Part shown: positions 1 to 9,714 of the stretch, piece after piece
How the letters are laid out: the number at the start of each line of letters is the position of its first letter
How positions within the stretch are numbered: the stretch's first letter is position 1
NCBI GenBank assembly: GCA_021848555.1
Contig: JAJZUN010000043.1
Span: 1-11,725, forward strand
Direction: 5' to 3'
DNA length: 11,725 bases
Source of the DNA: Pseudomonadota bacterium
GTDB lineage: Bacteria; Pseudomonadota; Gammaproteobacteria; Burkholderiales; SG8-39
The notes under the pieces: model-generated
What the model was told of the DNA's origin: nothing
Database searches by the model: none
Seen by the model: only the letters and a program-made list of their open reading frames with translations
Position numbers and translations under genes: made by a program

Positions 1-73
1 CCGGCTCGTTATAACCCCGCTAGGGGCACCCTAAAGAGGGGCGGATCAAATTTAGCCAGGAATTTTTGGCTAG
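1..73 (-). promoter_or_regulatory. Candidate structured 5' leader of a divergent operon (probably rpsB-tsf), cut by the window edge
   Basis: Read on the minus strand, the stretch downstream of the promoter at 80-109 is rich in short hairpins. TAGCCA at 67-72 pairs with TGGCTA at 53-58 around an 8-base loop. AGGG/CCCT (37-40 with 29-32) and CCCC/GGGG (23-26 with 15-18) form two more stems with four-base loops. No start codon or protein gene is evident before the edge. In many beta- and gammaproteobacteria map is divergent from rpsB-tsf, and the rpsB transcript of gammaproteobacteria carries a leader through which ribosomal protein S2 represses its own synthesis. This stretch fits that place and character, but rpsB itself is outside the window and the hairpins were found by eye, so identity and function are inferred. 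Confidence 0.45.
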
Positions 74-79
74 CGAAAG

Positions 80-109
80 AGTATATCATGAAGCATCGCT
101 GCCATTCAA
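80..109 (-). promoter_or_regulatory. Sigma70-type promoter reading leftward, probably for rpsB
   Basis: On the minus strand a -35 element TTGAAT (104-109) is followed after 18 bases by a -10 element TATACT (80-85). TGA stands directly before the -10, giving an extended -10 (TG-N-TATACT). The surrounding DNA is more AT-rich than the rest of the window. Transcription should start near position 73, just before the hairpin-rich leader. No plus-strand promoter of similar quality is visible here, so this one most likely serves the divergent gene to the left and not map. Confidence 0.6.
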
Positions 110-157
110 GAAATGTAAGACTAAACAGCAGATTAAGCTGCACACACCTACCCCGGC

Positions 158-188
158 GGGACAGCTTGCTGCAGCGCGCAAGCTGCCC
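158..188. repeat. Strong inverted repeat (hairpin) in the gene-free region before map
   Basis: CAGCTTGC (162-169) and GCAAGCTG (178-185) are perfect 8-base inverted arms around the 8-base loop 170-177. GGG (158-160) and CCC (186-188) extend the stem past a single unpaired A at 161, giving about 11 base pairs. No T run follows on either strand, so it is not a classical terminator. It lies about 140 bp before the map start codon and upstream of the minus-strand promoter at 80-109. It could be an operator or part of a map leader. The remainder, 189-324, is GC-rich and holds a small palindrome, CGGACCGTCCG (232-242), but no convincing map promoter or gene. Confidence 0.45.
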
Positions 189-324
189 TTCGCCCCGCTG
201 ACGTGGCCTGCATCGTAGACTGCCGGCTTTGCGGACCGTCCGGATAGGGTTCCAGGCCTCAGGCGGCGCTTCCCTTACTCCGGGCTATCCTTTATCCTTC
301 CCCCCCTTTGAGCGCAACCCGCAG

Positions 325-1134
325 ATGACCATCCAGATCAAGACCCCGGAAGAGATCGACAAAATGCATCTGGCGGGACGCCTCGCCGCAGAAGTGCTCG
401 ATTTCATTGGTCCGCACGTCAAACCCGGGATCACGACGGGCGAACTCGACACGCTGTGCCATGACTACATGGTCAAAGTGCAGAAGACGGTGCCGGCCCC
501 CCTCAACTATGCGCCGCCGGGCTACCAGCCTTACCCCAAGTCGATCTGCACCTCGATCAACCATCAGGTGTGCCATGGCATACCCGGCGACAAGCAGCTG
601 AAGCACGGCGACATCGTCAACATCGACATCACGGTGATCAAGGACGGCTACCACGGCGACACCAGCCGCATGTTCTACGTCGGCGAGCCGTCGATACAGG
701 CGCGCCGCCTGTGCGAGGCAACCTACGAATGCATGTGGCTGGGCATCCTCGCCGTCAAGCCCGGCGCCCGCCTGGGCGACATCGGCGCCGCCATCCAGAA
801 ACACGCCGAGGAGCACGGCTACAGCGTCGTGCGCGAGTTCTGCGGCCACGGCATAGGCCGCAAATTTCACGAGGAGCCGCAGGTATTGCACTACGGCCGC
901 GCCGGGACGGGAGTCCCGCTGCAGCCGGGGATGATTTTCACCATCGAACCCATGATCAATGCGGGCAAACCGGCGATTCGCGAACTCTCCGACGGCTGGA
1001 CCATCGTGACCAAGGACCACAGCCTGTCGGCGCAGTGGGAACATACCGTGCTGGTGACCGAAACCGGGCACGAAGTGCTGACGCTGTCCGACGGCACACC
1101 GGCGCCGCATCGCCCGAAGGCCTCGCACGCCTGA
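325..1134 (+). CDS. map: Type I methionine aminopeptidase
   Basis: Removes the initiator methionine from new proteins in the cytoplasm once the formyl group is gone, when the second residue is small (EC 3.4.11.18). The 269-residue product has all the ligands of the two-metal site: H84 in VCHGIP, D101 in VNIDITVI, D112 in HGDTS, H175 in GHGIGR, E208 in TIEPM and E239 in QWEHT. Length and fold are those of the bacterial type I enzyme without extra domains. The frame is open upstream to a TTG at 229, but that 32-residue extension is not family-like, and the ATG at 325 gives the usual start (MTIQIKTPEEIDKM). No strong Shine-Dalgarno sequence precedes it. The stop TGA overlaps the glnD start by one base (TGATG), so the two are cotranscribed. 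The map-glnD order is also found in E. coli. Confidence 0.97.
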   Translation: MTIQIKTPEEIDKMHLAGRLAAEVLDFIGPHVKPGITTGELDTLCHDYMVKVQKTVPAPLNYAPPGYQPYPKSICTSINHQVCHGIPGDKQLKHGDIVNIDITVIKDGYHGDTSRMFYVGEPSIQARRLCEATYECMWLGILAVKPGARLGDIGAAIQKHAEEHGYSVVREFCGHGIGRKFHEEPQVLHYGRAGTGVPLQPGMIFTIEPMINAGKPAIRELSDGWTIVTKDHSLSAQWEHTVLVTETGHEVLTLSDGTPAPHRPKASHA

Positions 1135-3719
1135 TGCTCGAGACCCAGACAACGGCGGCGGCGCGGCGGCCTGCGGCCAGCCTGCGAGAACGGCTGCAGG
1201 AAGGCCGGCGCGAACTGCGCGAACGCTATGCCGCGGATGGCGGGGTGCGGCCCATGCTGCGGCAACACCGCCTGCTCATCGATCGCACGCTCAGGAGCCT
1301 ATGGAAGGAAGCCGCCCTGCCCGGCTCCCTCGCGCTCGCTGCCGTGGGGGGATATGGCCGGGGCGAACTGTTTCCCCACTCCGACGTCGATCTCCTGGTG
1401 CTGCTGCCGTGCGAACCGGACGCGGAGCTTAAAGCCAAGCTCGAGGCACTGATCGGCAGTCTCTGGGACGCCGGCCTGGAGCCGGGACATGGCGTACGCA
1501 CGATAGAGGAATGCCGCGTCGAATCGGCCAAGGACATTACCGTACAGACCAGTCTGCTCGAGGCCAGGTGGCTGTGCGGCAGCCGCAGCCTGTTTTCCGC
1601 CTTCACCCGCGCCATGCGCGAACAGCTCGATCCGCAGGTTTTCCTGCAATCCAAGCGCATGGAGCAGGAGCAGCGCCACGGCAGGTTTCACGACAGCCCG
1701 TACAGCCTCGAACCCAATCTGAAAGAGGCGCCGGGCGGACTGCGCGACTTGCAGGCGATCCTGTGGATCAGCCATTCCGCCGGCCTGGGAGAGAACTGGA
1801 TGCAGCTCGCCGCGCGCGGGCTGATCACCGCGATCGAGGCGCGCCAGCTCGCCCGCTACCAGAAATTCCTGAGCGAGCTGCGCATCCGCCTGCATTACAT
1901 CGCGGGCCGCCGCGAAGACCGGCTGCTGTTCGATTACCAGGCCGGCCTGGCGGCCGAATTCGGCTACGCCGACACGCCGAGCAAGCGCGCCAGCGAGCAA
2001 CTGATGCAGCGCTACTACCGGACCGCGAAGGCGATCACCCAGCTCAACACGCTGCTGCTGCAGAACATCGCGGTGCAACTGCTTTCCAGCGACGACAGCC
2101 TGCCGGACATACTCAACGAGCGCTTCCAGGCCGCGCACGAACTGCTGGAGGCGCGCGATGCGGATCTGTTCGAACGCCAGCCGGGCGCCATTCTGGAGAG
2201 TTTTCTGCTGTTGCAGCAGCATGCCGAACTCAAGGGCATGAGCGCACCCACGCTGCGCGCCCTGTGGCGCGCGCGCATGCGCATCAACGCCCGTTTTCGC
2301 CGCGACCCGGCGAACCAGGCGCTGTTCCTGCAGATACTGCAGCAGCCGCGCGGCGTGGTGCACGAGCTGCGGCGCATGAACCAGTATTCCGTTCTCGGGC
2401 GCTATCTGCCCGCGTTTGGCAAGATCGTCGGACAGATGCAATACGACCTGTTCCACGCCTATACCGTGGACCAGCACATCCTCACCGTGATTCGCAATCT
2501 GCGCCGCTTTACCATGGTCGAATTCGCCCACGAATACCCGCAATGCAGCCGCCTGATGGCGGGCTTCGAGCGCCACTGGCTGCTGTACGTCGCGGCGCTG
2601 TTCCACGACATCGCCAAGGGCCGCGGCGGCGATCACTCCCGGCTGGGAATGCGCGACGCGCGCGGCTTCTGCCGCGCGCACGGACTGGCGCGCGAGGACA
2701 CTGAACTGGTAGTGTTCCTGGTGGAGCACCATTTGACCATGTCATCGGTGGCGCAAAAACAGGATCTCTCCGATCCCGAAACCATCAAGGCCTTCGCCGA
2801 CACGGCAAGGACCGAACGCCGGCTCACCGCGTTGTATCTGCTCACCGTGGCCGACGTGCGCGGCACCAGCCCCAAGGTCTGGAACGCGTGGAAAGGCAAG
2901 CTGCTCGAAGACCTGTTCCTGCTCGCACGGCGCCTGTTGCGCGGCGACGGCATCGGCTTCGAGCAGGACATACAGGACAAGCAGGATGAAGCCCTGCGCC
3001 TGCTGCGCCTGTATGCCTTGTCGGACGAGGTCAAGGACAGGCTCTGGAGCAAGCTCGATGTGGCGTATTTTCTGCGCCATGACGCCAAGGACATCGCCTG
3101 GCAGACGCGGACCTTGCACTACCGCGTCGACACCGACCGGCCGGTGGTGAAAGCGCGCCTCTCGCCCATAGGCGAAGGATTGCAGGTGATGATCTACACG
3201 CGCGACCAGCGCGACCTGTTCGCGCGCATTTGCGGCTATTTCGAGCAGATCAATTTCAGCATTGCCGATGCCCGGATCCACACCACGCTGCATGGCTATG
3301 CCTTGGACACCTTCCTGCTCCTCGGCCCCGGCAGCAATCCGCATTACCGCGACATGATCAATCTGATCGAAACCGATCTGGCCGAACGCCTGCTGCGCCA
3401 GACGCCGCTGCACGCCCCGACCAGGGGCCGCGTGTCGCGCCAGCTGCGCCATTTTCCGATCACCCCCGAAGTCAATATCCGGCCGGACGAGAAAGGCGCA
3501 AGCTACGCGCTTTCCATCATCGCCGGCGATCGCCCCGGGCTGCTCTACGCCATTGCGCTGGTGCTCGGAAAATACGCGATCAACCTGATCACCGCCAAAA
3601 TCGTGACCCTGGGCGAGCGTGCCGAGGACGTTTTTCTGATTTCGGGCGAAGCGCTGGCCAAGCCCAAGACCGTGCTGCAGTTGGAAGCCGATCTGCTGGA
3701 CGCGCTCCGGCTCAACTAG
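1134..3719 (+). CDS. glnD: Bifunctional PII uridylyltransferase / uridylyl-removing enzyme
   Basis: Nitrogen sensor of 861 residues. It uridylylates PII proteins (GlnB/GlnK) when glutamine is low and removes UMP when glutamine is high, and so controls glutamine synthetase and NtrBC output (EC 2.7.7.59). The nucleotidyltransferase motif GGYGRGEL is at 72-79, followed by SDVD (83-86) with catalytic acidic residues D84 and D86. A central HD domain carries H448 and the H491-D492 pair, followed by GDHS at 499-502, and supplies the uridylyl-removing activity. Two C-terminal ACT domains, at about 683-760 and 790-861 (the second with GDRPGL), are the glutamine-sensing part. Nothing is missing compared with the E. 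coli protein. The ATG at 1134 overlaps the map stop and lacks its own Shine-Dalgarno sequence, which suggests translational coupling. The reading frame is open back to 570, but that part is only the shadow of map. It ends 24 bp from the convergent def gene. Confidence 0.97.
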   Translation: MLETQTTAAARRPAASLRERLQEGRRELRERYAADGGVRPMLRQHRLLIDRTLRSLWKEAALPGSLALAAVGGYGRGELFPHSDVDLLVLLPCEPDAELKAKLEALIGSLWDAGLEPGHGVRTIEECRVESAKDITVQTSLLEARWLCGSRSLFSAFTRAMREQLDPQVFLQSKRMEQEQRHGRFHDSPYSLEPNLKEAPGGLRDLQAILWISHSAGLGENWMQLAARGLITAIEARQLARYQKFLSELRIRLHYIAGRREDRLLFDYQAGLAAEFGYADTPSKRASEQLMQRYYRTAKAITQLNTLLLQNIAVQLLSSDDSLPDILNERFQAAHELLEARDADLFERQPGAILESFLLLQQHAELKGMSAPTLRALWRARMRINARFRRDPANQALFLQILQQPRGVVHELRRMNQYSVLGRYLPAFGKIVGQMQYDLFHAYTVDQHILTVIRNLRRFTMVEFAHEYPQCSRLMAGFERHWLLYVAALFHDIAKGRGGDHSRLGMRDARGFCRAHGLAREDTELVVFLVEHHLTMSSVAQKQDLSDPETIKAFADTARTERRLTALYLLTVADVRGTSPKVWNAWKGKLLEDLFLLARRLLRGDGIGFEQDIQDKQDEALRLLRLYALSDEVKDRLWSKLDVAYFLRHDAKDIAWQTRTLHYRVDTDRPVVKARLSPIGEGLQVMIYTRDQRDLFARICGYFEQINFSIADARIHTTLHGYALDTFLLLGPGSNPHYRDMINLIETDLAERLLRQTPLHAPTRGRVSRQLRHFPITPEVNIRPDEKGASYALSIIAGDRPGLLYAIALVLGKYAINLITAKIVTLGERAEDVFLISGEALAKPKTVLQLEADLLDALRLN

Positions 3720-3743
3720 GCGGGCGGGCGATCGCGCCGCGGA

Positions 3744-4274
3744 TCACTCGTCCAGGCTGTCTTCGCCGGGGAACAAGGCCTGGATGAAACCGAATTTGCT
3801 GAAGTCCCGGATGCGCATCGGGTACAAAATGCCCAGCAGGTGATCGCATTCGTGCTGCACCACGCGGGCATGAAAACCGTCGACACTGCGATCGATGCGA
3901 TTGCCCCGCTCGTCGAAGCCCTGGTAGCGCAGGCGCGTGTGGCGCGGCACCATGCCGCGCAGGCCCGGCACCGACAGGCAGCCTTCCCAGTCCTCTTCGA
4001 GTTCATCGGACAGCGGGGTCAGCACCGGATTGATCAAGACGGTGGCGGGGGCCTCTTCCGACTGCGGATAACGCGCGTCCTGCTCGACGCCGAAAATCAC
4101 CACCTGCAGACCGACGCCGATCTGCGGCGCGGCGAGGCCCGCTCCGCTCAGGTGCGCCATGGTGTCGCGCATGTCGGCGAGCAGCGCGTGCAGTTCGGGC
4201 GTGTCGAATTGCTGCAGCGGGCGGGCCTGCTGCAGCAGGCGCGGATCGCCCATTTTGAGTACCTCGCGGATCAT
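3744..4274 (-). CDS. def: Peptide deformylase
   Basis: Metalloenzyme that removes the formyl group from the N-terminal methionine of new proteins, the step before Map (EC 3.5.1.88). The 176-residue product has the three deformylase motifs: GAGLAAPQ (44-51), EGCLS (97-101) with metal ligand C99, and HECDH (141-145) with metal ligands H141 and H145 and catalytic E142. The frame is open far upstream, but the ATG at 4274 gives a normal N terminus ([13 protein letters not shown]) and overlaps the mtnP stop as ATGA, so translation is probably coupled. No fmt gene is adjacent, and the C-terminal part ([14 protein letters not shown]) resembles, from memory, the second deformylase of many betaproteobacteria, so a further def copy next to fmt may exist elsewhere. 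No clear terminator follows; the 24-bp gap to glnD contains only a 4-bp stem at 3727-3738. Confidence 0.96.
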   Translation of the reverse strand: MIREVLKMGDPRLLQQARPLQQFDTPELHALLADMRDTMAHLSGAGLAAPQIGVGLQVVIFGVEQDARYPQSEEAPATVLINPVLTPLSDELEEDWEGCLSVPGLRGMVPRHTRLRYQGFDERGNRIDRSVDGFHARVVQHECDHLLGILYPMRIRDFSKFGFIQALFPGEDSLDE

Positions 4275-5011
4275 GCGAGCGACACGAACTGTTCGATAAT
4301 CCGGCGCACCCGTACCAGCGCCTGCTGCAGCACCGGCTCGATGGCTTCCAGGCGTATGCCATTCAGGCTGTCGCCGCGGCCGGCGGCAAAATTCGCGACC
4401 ACGGCGATGGTGGCGTATTCGAGACCTGCCTCCCGCGCGAGCGCCGCCTCCGGCATGCCGGTCATGCCCACGACATCGGCGCCGTCGCGTTCCAGGCGGT
4501 CGATCTCCGCGGCGGTTTCCAGGCGCGGGCCCTGGCAGGCGGCGTAGATCGCCTTGTCCGCCACGGTTTCGCCGCAGGCGCCGGCGGCGTCCAGAATGCG
4601 CCGGCGCAATGCGGCCGAGTACGGCTCGGTGAAATCGATATGCGTGACCGGTCTTTCGCCGCCCTCGAAAAAGGTGTTCTTCCGGCCCCAGGTATAGTCG
4701 ATGATCTGATGCGGCACGGCGACGACGCCGGGCTGCATGTCGGCGCGTATTCCGCCCACCGAGGCGACCGATATCACGTCCACCACCTTTTGCTCCTGCA
4801 GCGCCCAGATATTGGCGCGGTAGTTGACTTCGTGCGGCGCGATGGTGTGGCCATAGCCGTGCCGCGCGAGAAACACCACCTCGGCGCCGGCAATCCGCCC
4901 GAACGTGAGCGCGCCCGACGGCTCGCCATAGGGCGTGCGCACCGCCAGGCGGCGGGTGACTTCGAGATTGGACAGCTGGGTGAGGCCGCTGCCGCCGATG
5001 ATGGCTAACAT
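4271..5011 (-). CDS. mtnP: MTAP/PNP-family phosphorylase, probably S-methyl-5'-thioinosine phosphorylase
   Basis: A 246-residue nucleoside phosphorylase of the methylthioadenosine/purine nucleoside phosphorylase family, acting in recycling of the methylthio nucleoside left by polyamine or acyl-homoserine-lactone synthesis. Phosphate-site motifs are GGSG (6-9) and RHG (50-52); [10 protein letters not shown] is at 62-71 and the substrate-site segment [12 protein letters not shown] at 183-194. Where adenine-specific MTAP has two aspartates (TDYD), this protein has A206-N207-F208-A209. Asn in the first position is what 6-oxopurine enzymes use, and the sequence closely resembles, from memory, Pseudomonas aeruginosa PA3004, a methylthioinosine phosphorylase (EC 2.4.2.44). 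The likely products are hypoxanthine and methylthioribose-1-phosphate. The ATG at 5011 starts two residues before the conserved IIGGSG strand. The leader is pyrimidine-rich without a clear Shine-Dalgarno sequence. The stop overlaps def by four bases. Family certain, substrate inferred. Confidence 0.9.
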   Translation of the reverse strand: MLAIIGGSGLTQLSNLEVTRRLAVRTPYGEPSGALTFGRIAGAEVVFLARHGYGHTIAPHEVNYRANIWALQEQKVVDVISVASVGGIRADMQPGVVAVPHQIIDYTWGRKNTFFEGGERPVTHIDFTEPYSAALRRRILDAAGACGETVADKAIYAACQGPRLETAAEIDRLERDGADVVGMTGMPEAALAREAGLEYATIAVVANFAAGRGDSLNGIRLEAIEPVLQQALVRVRRIIEQFVSLA

Positions 5012-5052
5012 ACGAAGACCGAAAAAGAAAAGTGGAGTTGCAGCTTCCGCGT

Positions 5053-5093
5053 CGGGACGGCGGCGATACTAGCACGGCGCGCGTCCCGGGAAA
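5053..5093 (-). promoter_or_regulatory. Candidate promoter with flanking inverted repeat before mtnP-def
   Basis: The 106-bp gap between hpt and mtnP is the longest in the minus-strand gene series. On the minus strand TTTCCC (5088-5093) and TAGTAT (5066-5071) are 16 bases apart, and TGC directly before the second gives an extended -10 (TG-N-TAGTAT). Inverted arms CGGGACG (5053-5059) and CGTCCCG (5082-5088) lie on either side of the -10, as an operator might. The -35 matches poorly, and the inverted repeat could equally be a weak hairpin at the end of hpt, although no T run follows directly. It would let mtnP-def be expressed apart from the upstream genes. Confidence 0.3.
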
Positions 5094-5117
5094 TGCGTGG
5101 CGGAGCGTGCCGGCGCG

Positions 5118-5675
5118 TCACGGTTTTTCGCCCTGGCGCAGCGCGTAGATCGCCGGCAGGTTGCGCCAGATGCCGTGCGCATCCATGCCGCAGCCGAAAA
5201 CGTAGCGGTCCGGCAGGTCGAGTCCGACGAAATCGGCGCGTATGGGCTTGGCCGAAGCCTTCTTCTTGTCGGTGAGCACCGCGCTGAAAAACGCCCGGGC
5301 GCCCAAACCGAGAACGCGCTCGCGTATCGCCAGCATGGTGTCGCCGATGTCGAGGATATCGTCGAGCACCAGGACCACTCTGCCGGCGACATTGCCCTTG
5401 GGCTCGACTTTCCAGTCGACTGCGCCGCCGCTGGTCGCCTCGCCATAGCGCGACGCGTGGATATAGTCGAAATCCAGCGGAAAATTCAGCAGCGGCAGGA
5501 TGCGGCCGGTAAACACTACCGCTCCGCCCATGACCGACAGCACCAGGGGGAATTGATCCTGCAGCTTCGCGGTGATTTCCGCGGCGACGCGCGCTATGGC
5601 GGCATCCACGGCGGCGGCGCTGTGGATCAGCTCCGCCGTTTCGAATACCTGCCAGGCGCGTGCTATTCGGTCCAT
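5118..5675 (-). CDS. hpt: Hypoxanthine-guanine phosphoribosyltransferase
   Basis: Purine salvage enzyme that joins hypoxanthine or guanine to PRPP, giving IMP or GMP plus pyrophosphate (EC 2.4.2.8). The 185-residue product shows the PRPP-binding loop VLVLDDILDIGDT at 101-113 with the acidic pair D105-D106, the flexible-loop segment SRYGEATSGG at 75-84, and a C-terminal purine-binding segment ADFVGLDLPDRYVFGCG (147-163) followed by WRNLP (170-174). The N-terminal 40 or so residues are helical in character, as in the proteobacterial Hpt subfamily. It starts 21 bp after the galU stop, without a strong Shine-Dalgarno sequence. The next gene downstream appears to make hypoxanthine, which would give Hpt a local supply of substrate. 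Xanthine or guanine preference cannot be read from the sequence. Confidence 0.93.
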   Translation of the reverse strand: MDRIARAWQVFETAELIHSAAAVDAAIARVAAEITAKLQDQFPLVLSVMGGAVVFTGRILPLLNFPLDFDYIHASRYGEATSGGAVDWKVEPKGNVAGRVVLVLDDILDIGDTMLAIRERVLGLGARAFFSAVLTDKKKASAKPIRADFVGLDLPDRYVFGCGMDAHGIWRNLPAIYALRQGEKP

Positions 5676-5696
5676 TCGGATTGGGGATGCGCCTGC

Positions 5697-9702
<4,006 letters not shown>

Positions 9703-9710
9703 ATCTGGTG

Positions 9711-9714
9711 CCTC
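9711..9714 (-). promoter_or_regulatory. Ribosome binding site of zipA overlapping the smc stop
   Basis: GAGG on the minus strand begins within the smc TGA stop codon and lies eight bases before the zipA ATG at 9702. It supports that start and implies that ribosomes finishing smc and starting zipA meet at the same site. Confidence 0.5.

Noticed and set aside
229..324. N-terminal extension of map from a TTG codon
   Set aside because: The added 32 residues are unlike the enzyme family, and the ATG at 325 gives the standard N terminus.
1299..2732. 477-codon open frame on the minus strand opposite glnD
   Set aside because: Antisense shadow of glnD, rich in Ala, Gln, Arg and Val, without family features.
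3727..3738. Small stem GGCG/CGCC between glnD and def as a bidirectional terminator
   Set aside because: Only four base pairs and no T run on either side. The GCGATCGC octamer here is a palindrome expected now and then in GC-rich DNA.
3744..5075. A 443-residue deformylase fusion protein
   Set aside because: The def frame happens to be open through mtnP, but the upstream part is Arg/Gly-rich shadow sequence, and mtnP is clearly coded in another frame.
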